In this document: positions 23,554 to 32,706 of the stretch, in pieces
Position numbering within the stretch: position 1 is the first letter of the stretch
Layout: every line of letters begins with the position of its first letter
DNA from: an uncultured Porphyromonadaceae bacterium
Lineage (GTDB): Bacteria; Bacteroidota; Bacteroidia; Bacteroidales; Muribaculaceae
Length of the DNA stretch: 64,000 nt
Direction of reading: 5' to 3'
Assembly: GCA_947573485.1 (NCBI GenBank)
Contig: CANPGB010000001.1
Span: 124,001-188,000 of the forward strand
Notes under the pieces: model-generated
Databases searched by the model: none
Seen by the model: only the letters and a program-made list of their open reading frames with translations
What the model was told of the DNA's origin: nothing
Position numbers and translations under genes: made by a program

Positions 23554-25182
23554 TCAATTGATTTGGAGTCTTTCGCCGGCATCGTCGACAATCGAGCGGA
23601 AGTAGCGCTCGTTATAACCGCCGAACACAGGCTGCACGGGCATGCCCTCGGGGCTGCGCTCAAAGGCGCCGTTGCTTTCCTTCTTGATATTACCGTCGAG
23701 ATATTTAACAAGGAGGTAGTCGCCGAGGCGGTGGTAGTCGGCAGTCGTTTTCTCGGCCCAATGGTTGGTCATGGTGTTGAGTATTTGGCGTGCGCCTTCG
23801 TAGTCGACACCTTCGAGAGTCTTTCCGAGGGCGGCGACATCGGTCTCCATTTCGTTCTCGAGCCCGCTCTGCACGCGGCGGATATCGGGAATCATCTGAG
23901 AATAGCGGTTATATGCCTGGTTGGCAACATAGTTGTTCACCCAGAACATCGAGTCCCACGAAAGGGTGAGGAGGTCGGCGGTCTTCTCATCGAGCGAGCG
24001 GGGGATAGCGGTATTCGAGTTGAATACAGGCACATACACGCAGGTATTGGCATCGTCGACGCCGAACCAAAGGATACCCTTAGCGGCATCGTGGCGCTTA
24101 GCGTTCATATCGGAAACGAAAGAGAAGCCGGTCTGCTGGGTGGCAATGGCGCGCTCGTGGGTATACTCGTTGCCGTCGACCTTGTAGGTCATCGGGCGCC
24201 AGCGGTAGGGCGAGTCGAAGGGGCCGGCGCCTATATCCTGCGTCATGTCGAGAGGTGTGCCCTCGAAGTGGTCGCGCATCATCCATTTGAGGTCGTTGGC
24301 GGTGAGCTTGCGGTCGGGCTTGACCCACAGGGGGAAAGCCTCGCCCTCGGCTTTCATAATCCAAGGGAGCCAGGCGTCCATGGTGCCTTTGGGGGTGAAG
24401 CGGTTGAAGTAGCTCCACACGCGGGCGTCGCATCCGCGCACGGCACCTATATCGGTTACCGCATATGCACGCGAGAAGTCGAAATCCTCGTCCTTGCCGT
24501 CGAAGTAGCCCTTGCTGCGGGCAAACGAGATTACATCGGGCGAATAGAGGGTCTCGGGGTCGTTGAGGGGGAATTTGTGTATGCGGGCGTGGTTGGCATG
24601 GCCGGCGATGTAGCCGTCGGGCACACGTCGGGCAACCCACACGGCGCCTTTGTCGTCCTTGCCCTTGCCTATGAGCTCCATAATCCACACTTCATTGGGG
24701 TCGGCGATGGAGAACGATTCGCCTGACGAAGCATAACCATGGTCGCGCACGAGGCCGGTCATCACGTCGATAGCCTCACGGGCGGTGCGGGCGCGCTGCA
24801 GAGTGATATAAATAAGGGAGCCGTAGTCCACGAGACCCGAGCCTTCGAGCTCCTCGCGGCCACCCCATGTGCTCTCGGCAATGGTGAGGCCGTGCTCGTT
24901 CATATTGCCTACGGTGGCGTAGGTGTGCGGCAGTTCGGGAATCTCGCCCAGGTGCTTGCCGGTATCCCACTCCACAACGGGGCGCATGGCACCTGCGGCA
25001 TGGTCGGCGGCAGGTTGCTGGTAAAGAGCGCCGTAGAGAGTATGGCTGTCGGCAGCGTAGGTAACCATGGAGCTCCCCTCGGCGGTGGCGCCGGGAGTGG
25101 CTACGAGGCTGGTGCAAGCCAGGGCGTCGGTGCCGCCCACGAGCGCGGCGGCTGCCGCAAACATCGCAAGTATTCTGTTCAT
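23554..25182 (-). CDS. C69 family dipeptidase
   Basis: 542 residues with a signal peptide. Cleavage before Cys23 (ALA-CTSLVATPGATAEGS) would expose the N-terminal nucleophile that C69/PepD peptidases need. Downstream blocks such as GNMNEHGLTIAESTWGGREEL, IADPNEVWIMELIGKG and the C-terminal SWDSMFWVNNYVANQAYNRYSQMIPD are standard for the family. It should act in the periplasm or outside the cell on dipeptides. It is a single gene with its own promoter at 25209-25239. Confidence 0.93.
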   Translation of the reverse strand: MNRILAMFAAAAALVGGTDALACTSLVATPGATAEGSSMVTYAADSHTLYGALYQQPAADHAAGAMRPVVEWDTGKHLGEIPELPHTYATVGNMNEHGLTIAESTWGGREELEGSGLVDYGSLIYITLQRARTAREAIDVMTGLVRDHGYASSGESFSIADPNEVWIMELIGKGKDDKGAVWVARRVPDGYIAGHANHARIHKFPLNDPETLYSPDVISFARSKGYFDGKDEDFDFSRAYAVTDIGAVRGCDARVWSYFNRFTPKGTMDAWLPWIMKAEGEAFPLWVKPDRKLTANDLKWMMRDHFEGTPLDMTQDIGAGPFDSPYRWRPMTYKVDGNEYTHERAIATQQTGFSFVSDMNAKRHDAAKGILWFGVDDANTCVYVPVFNSNTAIPRSLDEKTADLLTLSWDSMFWVNNYVANQAYNRYSQMIPDIRRVQSGLENEMETDVAALGKTLEGVDYEGARQILNTMTNHWAEKTTADYHRLGDYLLVKYLDGNIKKESNGAFERSPEGMPVQPVFGGYNERYFRSIVDDAGERLQIN

Positions 25183-25208
25183 ATCGGTATATTGGCGTTA
25201 TTATCTTG

Positions 25209-25239
25209 CAAAGATAGCTAAATTTTAATTCACCGCAAG
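25209..25239 (-). promoter_or_regulatory. Promoter of the C69 dipeptidase gene
   Basis: On the minus strand CTTG (25239 to 25236), 19 bp, then TATCTTTG (25216 to 25209). One base of the -33 box differs from TTTG. The start codon is 27 bp further on. Confidence 0.65.
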
Positions 25240-25340
25240 TGCGCAGGCAGAGCCCTGCTCCACATTTATATTTAAAAAGTGAGCAAAGATGTTAAAACCT
25301 GCATGTGCCATATGTAAAGGAGAGTGCCGCCGCAGGGCAT

Positions 25341-25372
25341 ATTGCGAGAAATGAAATATTTTTTTAACTTTG
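25341..25372 (+). promoter_or_regulatory. Promoter of the Na/Pi cotransporter gene
   Basis: ATTG (25341-25344), 20 bp, TAACTTTG (25365-25372). The start codon is 50 bp after the -7 box. Between this promoter and the divergent dipeptidase promoter, about 100 bp show no other feature. Confidence 0.65.
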
Positions 25373-25421
25373 CAGCGCGTTCAAGGCGAAAGCCACCGCG
25401 TATCAATCACACCAAGCCCAA

Positions 25422-27242
25422 ATGGACTATAGTTTATTAGACTTCTTATGCTTGCTCGGTGCCGTAGGATTGTTCCTTTACGGCATGAAAGTTATGAGCG
25501 AGGGCCTTCAGAAGGCCGCGGGTGACCGACTCCGCAACATTCTGTCGGCGATGACCCGCAACCGTTTTGCCGGACTTCTCACCGGCTGTATCATAACCGC
25601 CCTGATTCAAAGTTCCTCGGCCTCGACCGTAATGGTTGTGAGCTTTGTGAACGCCGGCCTGATGTCGCTGGCACAATCCATGGCAGTAATCATGGGTGCC
25701 AATGTGGGTACTACCTTCACCGCCTGGATCATAGCCCTCTTCGGTTTCAAAGTCAACATCTCAACTTTCGTGCTGCCTCTCGTGGGCGTCGCCGTGGTGC
25801 TGCTGCTCATGAACAAGAGCAAGAGCAAGAGTATAGGCGAGTTCCTCATAGGCTTCTCGTTCCTCTTCATGGGTCTCGACATGATCAGCGCATATGTGCC
25901 TGACCTGCAGAGCAATCCCGAGATGTTTGCCGTACTCCGCGGCTATGCTTCAATGGGCATAAAGTCGATACTGATTTTCGCGCTCGTAGGCGTGATACTC
26001 ACAATGGTAATACAGTCGTCGGCCGCGACTTTCGCCATAACATTGATTATGTGCTCGAAAGGCTGGATAACCTTCGACCTTGCCTGCGCCCTGGTGTTAG
26101 GCAGCAATATCGGTACGACAATCACCCCTATCCTTGCCTCGCTCAGCGGTAACGTGGCCGCCAAGCGTGCTTCCATGGGTCACCTGCTGTTCAACCTTTT
26201 AGGTACGATTTGGTGCCTGTGCGTGTTTGTGCCCTTCGCCGAGTTCAACGCATGGCTCACGGAGGCCATCGGCCAGGGCGACCCCAACGCCCTCTACAAC
26301 TACGTGGCCAACATAGAGCAGACGCAGCCCGAAATCTACAACCACCTCTTCGACAACTCATTACCCGCCGGGCATGAGGTGCTCCGCAACATTGCCATGA
26401 TGCAGATGAGCGTGTCGTTCGGCCTCTCGATATTCCACACCACCTTCAACCTCGTGAACGTGACCATAATGATTTGGCTCACCAACGTTTATGTGAAGAT
26501 TGTAGAGTGGCTCGTGCCCTCGAAGAACCGCGACGACGAGGAGTTCACCCTCAAGTTCATCTCCGGCGGTCTTATGAACGCTGCCGAGCTCAACATTGCC
26601 CAGGCCGAAAAAGAAATCGCAGTATACGCCGAGCGCGTTGGACGCATGATAGATATGGCGCAGACCCTCATCCACACCAAGGAGAAGAGCGAGGAGTACA
26701 ACACCTTGCTCTCACGCGTGGAGAAATACGAGGATATTTCCGACCGCATGGAGCTCGAGATAGCCCACTACCTCAACCGATGCGCCGAGGGCCGACTCTC
26801 AAACGAAGGCAAGCTGCGCATTGCCGCAATGCTCAACATTATCAGCGAGATAGAGAGCATTGCCGACAGCTGCCTCGGCATAGGCAAGATTCTCAACCGC
26901 AAGATTCAGAGCGGTGCCGAGTTCAACGAGGAAATCTACAAGAACATCGACGCAATGTATGTCTACGTAAAAGACGCAATGGCTATGATGATAGCGCAGC
27001 TTGAGGATATCGAGAACGTGAGCGGCAAGTCGCTCGTCGACTCCTACAACAAGGAACGCGAAATCAACAACTACCGCAACCAGCTCCGCAGCGGCAACGT
27101 TGAGAACATCAACGCCAAGCACTACGAGTACCAGGCAGGCATCTACTACATGGATATTATCGGCGACCTTGAGAAGACAGGCGACTATATTATCAATGTC
27201 GTAGACACACTCCGCGACAATTTCCGCAAGCATACAGCTTAA
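25422..27242 (+). CDS. Na/Pi cotransporter family protein
   Basis: 606 residues. The N-terminal half (about 1-375) is a multi-helix membrane domain with the two inverted Na/Pi repeats, each carrying the QSSS/QSSA motif (TALIQSSSAST and LTMVIQSSAAT), followed by GANVGTT and GSNIGTT. The C-terminal 220 residues are soluble and helical, resembling a PhoU-like domain. The family imports phosphate with sodium at the inner membrane. There is no adjacent pst or pho gene. An orphan response regulator follows 121 bp later on the same strand. Confidence 0.93.
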   Translation: MDYSLLDFLCLLGAVGLFLYGMKVMSEGLQKAAGDRLRNILSAMTRNRFAGLLTGCIITALIQSSSASTVMVVSFVNAGLMSLAQSMAVIMGANVGTTFTAWIIALFGFKVNISTFVLPLVGVAVVLLLMNKSKSKSIGEFLIGFSFLFMGLDMISAYVPDLQSNPEMFAVLRGYASMGIKSILIFALVGVILTMVIQSSAATFAITLIMCSKGWITFDLACALVLGSNIGTTITPILASLSGNVAAKRASMGHLLFNLLGTIWCLCVFVPFAEFNAWLTEAIGQGDPNALYNYVANIEQTQPEIYNHLFDNSLPAGHEVLRNIAMMQMSVSFGLSIFHTTFNLVNVTIMIWLTNVYVKIVEWLVPSKNRDDEEFTLKFISGGLMNAAELNIAQAEKEIAVYAERVGRMIDMAQTLIHTKEKSEEYNTLLSRVEKYEDISDRMELEIAHYLNRCAEGRLSNEGKLRIAAMLNIISEIESIADSCLGIGKILNRKIQSGAEFNEEIYKNIDAMYVYVKDAMAMMIAQLEDIENVSGKSLVDSYNKEREINNYRNQLRSGNVENINAKHYEYQAGIYYMDIIGDLEKTGDYIINVVDTLRDNFRKHTA

Positions 27243-27306
27243 AAATACGCCCTGCAAAGCCTGCTTCTTTAAATTTTAAAAACAATAAAGACACAATTCG
27301 GTTACT

Positions 27307-27346
27307 GAGTGCAAATTTCTAATTCAAATTTTGTTATTTTGCACTC
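27307..27346. promoter_or_regulatory. Inverted repeat in the response-regulator promoter region
   Basis: GAGTGCAAA (27307-27315) and TTTGCACTC (27338-27346) are exact inverted 9-bp arms separated by 22 bp. The right arm overlaps a near-consensus -7 box, TTATTTTG (27334-27341), upstream of the response-regulator start at 27364. It could be an autoregulatory operator. Confidence 0.4.
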
Positions 27347-27363
27347 GTAAACCAATCAAACAT

Positions 27364-28056
27364 ATGTCTTCTACACCCTCTCTGGGTCACATACTCGTGG
27401 TCGACGACGACCCGAACATAACCGAGCTCCTGAGCGTGAATCTCAGGAGCGAAGGCTATTCTGTATTTGTGGAAGACACCGCGGAGACTGTAGACCGCGG
27501 CGAGCAGGACACCACACGCCTCGTGATTGTCGACGCCATGAAGCAGCCTTACAGCGGCATGGACCTCATCTTCGATTTCAAAGATGACCCCCGCACCGAG
27601 CACATAGGCATTATTCTTTACTCCAGTATCAAGAGCGAGCGCATGGTAATCGACGCCCTCGACGCCGGCGCGGATGACTATATCGTCAAGCCTTTCTCGC
27701 TCCGCGAGATGATAGCCCGCGTGAAATCGGTGCTCAGGCGCCACGCAGGGCGCCCGGCAGCCCGCAACCTCATCACCCTGCGTGAACTCACACTCGACCC
27801 CGCAAGCCAGCTGGTGAAAATCGACGGAACTCCGCTCACTCTCACAAACAAAGAATACGCAATACTGCTCCTGCTGCTCAAGAACGTAGACAACTACGTG
27901 CCGCGCGTCGAGATTTTCCGCAAAGTGTGGAACGAAGACCCCGCAGGAGCCAACGAACGCATCGTGGATACAAACATCTCGCGCCTGCGTAAGAAACTCG
28001 GAGATATGGGTAATAACATAGTGAACCGCTCAGGCCACGGATACATGATAAGCTGA
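27364..28056 (+). CDS. OmpR/PhoB-type response regulator (orphan)
   Basis: 230 residues from MSSTPSLGHILVVDDDPN (27364), chosen because the receiver domain begins there. The receiver has its acidic pocket (Asp14-16), phospho-acceptor Asp57, a Ser at 87-88 and Lys109. The C-terminal winged helix has KEYAILLLLLKN, VDTNISRLRKKLGD and GHGYMIS. Like other regulators of this class it should bind DNA as a dimer when phosphorylated. No histidine kinase gene is next to it. The genes on either side are a Na/Pi transporter and gldE, so a role in phosphate response is possible but unproved. Confidence 0.93.
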   Translation: MSSTPSLGHILVVDDDPNITELLSVNLRSEGYSVFVEDTAETVDRGEQDTTRLVIVDAMKQPYSGMDLIFDFKDDPRTEHIGIILYSSIKSERMVIDALDAGADDYIVKPFSLREMIARVKSVLRRHAGRPAARNLITLRELTLDPASQLVKIDGTPLTLTNKEYAILLLLLKNVDNYVPRVEIFRKVWNEDPAGANERIVDTNISRLRKKLGDMGNNIVNRSGHGYMIS

Positions 28057-28103
28057 GAGCCGCACGCCTTTTCTCCATTTTTACTCACCTAAATATAACA
28101 GCC

Positions 28104-29465
28104 TTGGATATAGACCCCTTGCCGGCAAACGAGCCCGTAAATTTCATACTTGCCAACATCCTGCCCGCCGCTGCGCAACTTAACATACCCGACTTCGGCA
28201 CACCTCAGATTGCCGCTTTGGCCGCAGCACTCGTATGCCTGCTCATCTCCGGATTTGTGAGCGGCAGCGAAATGGCATTCTTCTCCCTTACCCCCGCTCA
28301 ATGCGAGGAGCTCGACGACACCCCCAAAGGCCCCGGAATACGCCGGATGCTCGCCGACCCTCAGCGCCTGTTGGCTACGATTCTCATTGCCAACAACCTG
28401 GTGAACGTAACCATTGTAGTGTTGTGTAACTTCGCCTTAGGCCCCGTTTTCGCGGGCATGAGCGCGGTGTGGAGCTTCGTGCTGCAGACGGTTCTTCTCA
28501 CCTTCCTTATCCTGCTCTTCGGCGAAATCATACCCAAACTTTACGCCAACAACAACAACGCCGCGTGGGCGCGCTTCGCGCTCTCGCCACTCACGGCTAT
28601 CTACCGCGTGCTCAGCCCAATATCGGCGCTGCTGGTGAAGTCGGGCGGACTAGTGCGCAAAGTTGTCACCAAAGAGGCTGTCGACATCACCCCCTCCGAC
28701 CTCAGCCGCGCCCTTGAGATTACCGAAGGCACCACGGGCGACGACAAGGAAATGCTCGAGGGAATCCTCAAATTCGGCGATACCACAGCCTCCGAAATCA
28801 TGACTCCGCGCGTTGAGCTCACCGACCTCAACATGAATTTCTCTTTCGAGCGAGTTATGGAGATTGTGCTCGAAAGCGGATACTCGCGCATGCCTGCTTA
28901 CGAAGATAACCAGGATAATATCAAGGGAATACTCTACTCGCGCGACCTGCTGCCATATATTGGCAAGACTCCAGGCGACGACTTCGCCTGGCAGAAACTG
29001 CTGCGCCCGGCCTACTTCGTGCCCGAATCGAGGCAGATCGACGACCTCCTCGAAGACTTCCGCAAGCTCAAGATCCACATGGCGGTGGTTGTCGACGAGT
29101 TCGGTGGCACCCAAGGCGTGGTTACGCTCGAAGACGTGCTCGAGGAGATTGTAGGCGACATCGACGACGAATACGATGAGCCCGACACAACTTTCAAACG
29201 TCTGCGCGACGACACCTACGTGTTTGAAGGCCGCACGCCGCTCACCGACTTTTTCCGCATCACCGACCTCGACCCCGATGATTACGAAGAGGTTACGCAG
29301 GACGTCGAAACCCTCGCAGGTATGCTACTGGCTATCAAAGGCGACTTCCCCAAAGACAAGGAGCCGCTCGTATATGGCCGTTGCCGCTTCCTGATTCTCG
29401 ATATCAGCGACCACCGCATTACCGAGGTCAGGGTTAAGGTCATGCCCGAAATCCAGGACGAATGA
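28104..29465 (+). CDS. gldE: GldE-type CNNM/CBS-domain membrane protein
   Basis: 453 residues. A DUF21/CNNM membrane domain (about 35-190, with LISGFVSGSEMAFFSL and LLFGEIIPKLYA) is followed by two CBS domains (IMTPRVELTDL..., LLEDFRKLKIHMAVVVDEFGGTQGVVTLEDVLEEIVGDI) and a C-terminal CorC_HlyC domain. No upstream ATG exists after the previous stop codon, so a TTG at 28104 is taken as the start. The gene overlaps the GldD gene by 4 bp and PPTase follows. That order is the usual gldE-gldD-PPTase cluster of Bacteroidetes, which supports the name. Its function in a non-gliding gut bacterium is unclear. Confidence 0.88.
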   Translation: MDIDPLPANEPVNFILANILPAAAQLNIPDFGTPQIAALAAALVCLLISGFVSGSEMAFFSLTPAQCEELDDTPKGPGIRRMLADPQRLLATILIANNLVNVTIVVLCNFALGPVFAGMSAVWSFVLQTVLLTFLILLFGEIIPKLYANNNNAAWARFALSPLTAIYRVLSPISALLVKSGGLVRKVVTKEAVDITPSDLSRALEITEGTTGDDKEMLEGILKFGDTTASEIMTPRVELTDLNMNFSFERVMEIVLESGYSRMPAYEDNQDNIKGILYSRDLLPYIGKTPGDDFAWQKLLRPAYFVPESRQIDDLLEDFRKLKIHMAVVVDEFGGTQGVVTLEDVLEEIVGDIDDEYDEPDTTFKRLRDDTYVFEGRTPLTDFFRITDLDPDDYEEVTQDVETLAGMLLAIKGDFPKDKEPLVYGRCRFLILDISDHRITEVRVKVMPEIQDE

Positions 29466-30022
29466 AGGCTCTCGCGCTTGCCTCTGCCGCTCTGATGCTA
29501 TTGGCCGCCTGCGGGCAACCCTCGCGACACGATGCTCCTGTGGCGCGCCGCTACGCATATCCGCGCGTGGAGCTCCCCGACAGCGCACGACAAGTGATTG
29601 CTGTCGACGGCCTCGGTATTGCTCTCAGCACCTCGGCAAAGGCCTCACAGCCGCGCCACGACTGGCTCACGGCACGTTACCCCTCGTTAGGCGCCACGCT
29701 GCACCTCTCGGTAAGCCGCTTCGGCAGCGACGACGCACTTGCCTCAGCCATAGCCAACCGTCGCCAGCGCATAGCCCTCAACACCGGAGGCGCACGCCCG
29801 CGCACCGATAATTTCAACACTCCCTGCGGGTGGCTCTGTGAGCGCGTCACAGCCCCCGAGGGTTCGGCCACGCCCGTGCAGCTTCTCGCCATCGGCCCCG
29901 GCCGCACACTTGTGAGCGCAGCCTTCGCCCTCGACGGAGCCACGGCACCCGCCGACTCTCTCCGCCCCATTGTAGAGGCGCTCGACACCGAAGCCATGCA
30001 CATTGCCGACAGTCTCAGATGA
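29462..30022 (+). CDS. gldD: GldD-type lipoprotein
   Basis: 186 residues with a lipoprotein signal peptide (MKALALASAALMLLAACGQ, Cys17). The mature start carries the GldD block RRYAYPRVELP, followed by HDWLTARYPSLGATLHLSVS. It overlaps gldE by 4 bp (ATGA) and the PPTase gene by 4 bp, so the three are translationally coupled. GldD is needed for gliding in Flavobacterium; in non-motile Bacteroidales it presumably has an envelope role. The call leans on synteny together with the YPR block. Confidence 0.85.
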   Translation: MKALALASAALMLLAACGQPSRHDAPVARRYAYPRVELPDSARQVIAVDGLGIALSTSAKASQPRHDWLTARYPSLGATLHLSVSRFGSDDALASAIANRRQRIALNTGGARPRTDNFNTPCGWLCERVTAPEGSATPVQLLAIGPGRTLVSAAFALDGATAPADSLRPIVEALDTEAMHIADSLR

Positions 30023-30597
30023 TGCCGCCCTTCAAAATATATTACCGCGCTATTGAGCCGGAAGGCGGCAGCCGCGCAGCGCGCGAGGAGGCCGCCGTGG
30101 CCGCTATGGTGGCCAAGGCTTTCGGCCCCGGTGCGCGGCGCGTGCACGACGCCTTGGGCGCGCCCTATATTCTCAAAGCCGACGGCAGTAGGTTAGGGGA
30201 GTGCATATCCATCTCACATTCACGCCGCACCGCCGCCCTGGCGGTGTGCGCCGCCACCATAGGCATCGACATAGAAGAAGAGCGCTCACAGCTGAGCCGC
30301 GTGGCTCCGAGAGTGCTCTCCGACGATGAGTTTAAAGTATATTCACAGCAGCCTCACGGACTGCTGCGTGCGTGGACGCTGAAAGAAGCGCTGTTTAAGG
30401 CCTCCCGCGCGCGCTGTGGCGGCGAAATCGACTTCACCCGACAACTACACTTACCCCTCGGCAAAGAGGCTGAGGCTCGCGTTTTCGGGGCTGACGGACG
30501 GTTGGTGGGCAAATATTCGATTCTCACAGAGCTTCGGCCCGACGGGCAGATGCTCGCTGTGGCTATTTGTCGAGACGACGACGCACGTAGTCGATAA
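30019..30597 (+). CDS. 4'-phosphopantetheinyl transferase superfamily protein
   Basis: 192 residues. The two metal- and CoA-binding motifs are present: GIDIEEE (Asp84, Glu86) and WTLKEALFKA (Trp119, Lys122, Glu123, Lys127). SISHSRRTAALAV is the third conserved block. The Sfp/AcpT-type enzyme loads phosphopantetheine onto carrier proteins. It is the last gene of the gldE-gldD cluster. Its 3' end overlaps the convergent cytidylate-kinase-like gene by 35 bp. Confidence 0.9.
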   Translation: MMPPFKIYYRAIEPEGGSRAAREEAAVAAMVAKAFGPGARRVHDALGAPYILKADGSRLGECISISHSRRTAALAVCAATIGIDIEEERSQLSRVAPRVLSDDEFKVYSQQPHGLLRAWTLKEALFKASRARCGGEIDFTRQLHLPLGKEAEARVFGADGRLVGKYSILTELRPDGQMLAVAICRDDDARSR

Positions 30598-31195
30598 CGA
30601 AATCGGCGAGCTCGTCGAGCGGCAACAGCGACGAATCAAGGCAGAGGTCGTAGCTGTCGGCGCGGCCCCAGCGCTTATCGGTATAGAAGTTGTAGAAATT
30701 GGCACGCAGTTTATTGGTGCGCTCGGCAAGAGCCATGGCCTGAGCCTCGGTGGTGCTCTCCATGCGCTCTACAATGCGGCGTGCGCAGTCGGCCTTGGGG
30801 GCATGCACAAAGATATTCACAACATTTGGCACGTCGCGCAGAATATAGTCGGCGCTGCGGCCAACAATCACGCAAGGCTCGGTTCCGGCAAGCTCATGGA
30901 TAAAATCGCATTGGGCCTTGTATATGCCGTCGGAGGCACAACCGTTATCGCCTAACCACGACATGGGGTAGAAACCCATTGAGAAGGGTATCACGCCCCC
31001 CATAATCTGCGGTGCGCGCTCGTCGTTTTTCTCCAGGTACTCGAGGTTGTATCCGGCTTTTTCGGCAGCTTTCACAAGGAGTTTCTTATCGTAGAAACCG
31101 ATGCCTAATTTATCGGCGATGAGCTTGCCTAAGGCGCGGCCGCCGCTGCCGAAGCTGCGGCCTATGGTAATAACGTAGTTTTCAGGTAACATCAA
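30563..31195 (-). CDS. Cytidylate kinase-like family protein
   Basis: 210 residues. The N-terminus NYVITIGRSFGSGGRALGKLIADKLGIGFYDKKLL is a P-loop (GRSFGSGGR) of the cytidylate-kinase-like (CMPK2-type) family common in gut Firmicutes and Bacteroidetes. VIVGRSADYILRD and the C-terminal YDLCLDSSLLPLDELADFV also fit. It probably phosphorylates a nucleotide or similar small molecule, but the substrate of this subfamily is not established. It follows the glycogen gene set, separated by a hairpin at 31208-31237. Confidence 0.85.
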   Translation of the reverse strand: MMLPENYVITIGRSFGSGGRALGKLIADKLGIGFYDKKLLVKAAEKAGYNLEYLEKNDERAPQIMGGVIPFSMGFYPMSWLGDNGCASDGIYKAQCDFIHELAGTEPCVIVGRSADYILRDVPNVVNIFVHAPKADCARRIVERMESTTEAQAMALAERTNKLRANFYNFYTDKRWGRADSYDLCLDSSLLPLDELADFVIDYVRRRLDK

Positions 31196-31207
31196 GAGAG
31201 GGGTTAA

Positions 31208-31237
31208 ATATGGCCGCCACGGTCGTGACGGCCATAT
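31208..31237 (-). terminator. Hairpin after the GH57 gene
   Basis: ATATGGCCG (31208-31216) pairs with CGGCCATAT (31229-31237), with further CACG/CGTG pairing inside. It lies directly after the GH57 stop codon. The minus-strand tract that follows is only ATATTTAA, so termination may be partial. Confidence 0.5.
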
Positions 31238-31244
31238 GGATTAA

Positions 31245-32690
31245 TTACGCTTCGGTTTTCTTGGCCTTACGGGGCTTTGCAGCCTTCTTTGGGGCTGCTT
31301 CGCCTTCGGCTTTGGGCGCAGCCTTGCGGGGCGCTCTCTTGGCCTTGGGCTTTGCCTCGGGGGCAGCTTCGGGCTCGGGCTGCTCGCGCTTCTTGTGCTC
31401 GATATTATACTGCTCGACGCTCTTGCGCATAGAAGCAAGCTCCTTGTTGAGCTCCTCGATTTCGGCACCCTGGTTGCGGATAGTGGTGAGGAGGGCGTTG
31501 AGCTCCTCGTTGCCTACCTGCGAGGGGAATTCCTCTTCTACACGCATCAGGAAGTCGGCGAGCACGTTCATGTAGTTTGTGAAAGCCTGGTAAGGGGTTT
31601 CGTAGGGGCTGAACGCTGCCGGATTTTTGGTGTTCATGTAGTAGAAGTGGTCGCAGGCCTGGAGGTACTGCCAGTCGCGCTTGAGGCTGCGGTTGTCGCA
31701 CTCAAGGATGCGCTCGGCCTGCGAGAAGAGCTTGTCGAAAGCCTCGTTCTGCATGCGGTTGCCGAGCCACACCGATGTATCGCGCTCCTCGCCGGCGCTC
31801 GATATGGGGTGGAGCACCGAGAGCTCGTCAACGGCCTTGATTTTGGCCGCGGCCTCGCTCGGAGTGATAAACTCTATGCCGCGTTCGGCAGCGAAGCGGG
31901 GGAGTGCCTCAAGGAACTGGAAGATGCCGGTGGTAGCGGGGTGCCGGTCGCCGAAAGTCTCCATATTGAGGAAGATGTTGATGAGCTGCTCCTCGGGGGG
32001 AGTCGATGCAATCCAGTCGATATATTTATCGGCAGTGAGGGGGAATTCGGCCCACGAGGTATCGTCGAAACGGAGAGCGATGTCGTCGCTGAGCTTGGCG
32101 TTGCGGAGCAGGAGTTTGAGCTTCGGAGCCGAGGCTGCGGAGTAGATGTAGTTGGGCGATTTCCAACCGAGGATGTGCTTGGCACCCTCGGTTATCACAG
32201 CCTTGAAGCCCATGTCGACGAGCTGCGGGGCGAGGTCGTCGAAGTAGATGAGCTCGGTGTTGCGTATAACTTTGGGCTTGATGCCAAAGCGGCTGTGGAG
32301 TATGCTCGAGGTCTCGGCCACCTGCTGGGCGAATACTTCGGGGTCGCGCAACGACGAGAGTCCGTAGGAGAAGGGCTGTGCCACAAACTCCACGCAGCCC
32401 GTGTCGACGAGCTTCTTGAAGAGGTCCAGGAGCTCGGGTACATAGTGCTCGAACTGCTCGAAGGCAGAGCCCGAAACGGCTATGGAGCATTTGAACTTGC
32501 CCTGACCGGCCTCGATCATGCGCAGGAGGGTCTGGCATGCGGGGATATAGGAGTTATGTGCCACACGGGTCACGATGTCGTCGTTGAGGAAATCATCGAA
32601 GTACCAGTGATCCTTGCCGATGTCGAAGAAGCGGTAGCGTTTGAGGCGGAACGGCTGATGTATCTCGAAATTGAAACAGATTGCTTTCAT
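31245..32690 (-). CDS. Glycoside hydrolase family 57 alpha-amylase-like enzyme with basic tail
   Basis: 481 residues. GH57 conserved regions are visible: IHQP (His11), the nucleophile region VIRNTELIYFDD (Glu146) and NMETFGDRH (about 242-250, Asp248 the likely acid/base). The barrel ends near residue 300 and a helical domain follows. Residues about 395-430 look like a coiled coil. The last 47 residues (435-481) are Lys/Ala/Pro-rich with PKAKRAPRKAAPK and KKAAKPRKAKK blocks, like a histone H1 tail. It is third in the debranching enzyme-glycosyltransferase-GH57 set and should act on alpha-glucan in the cytoplasm. Confidence 0.9.
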   Translation of the reverse strand: MKAICFNFEIHQPFRLKRYRFFDIGKDHWYFDDFLNDDIVTRVAHNSYIPACQTLLRMIEAGQGKFKCSIAVSGSAFEQFEHYVPELLDLFKKLVDTGCVEFVAQPFSYGLSSLRDPEVFAQQVAETSSILHSRFGIKPKVIRNTELIYFDDLAPQLVDMGFKAVITEGAKHILGWKSPNYIYSAASAPKLKLLLRNAKLSDDIALRFDDTSWAEFPLTADKYIDWIASTPPEEQLINIFLNMETFGDRHPATTGIFQFLEALPRFAAERGIEFITPSEAAAKIKAVDELSVLHPISSAGEERDTSVWLGNRMQNEAFDKLFSQAERILECDNRSLKRDWQYLQACDHFYYMNTKNPAAFSPYETPYQAFTNYMNVLADFLMRVEEEFPSQVGNEELNALLTTIRNQGAEIEELNKELASMRKSVEQYNIEHKKREQPEPEAAPEAKPKAKRAPRKAAPKAEGEAAPKKAAKPRKAKKTEA

Positions 32691-32706
32691 TGTTTTTGAT
32701 TTAAAA

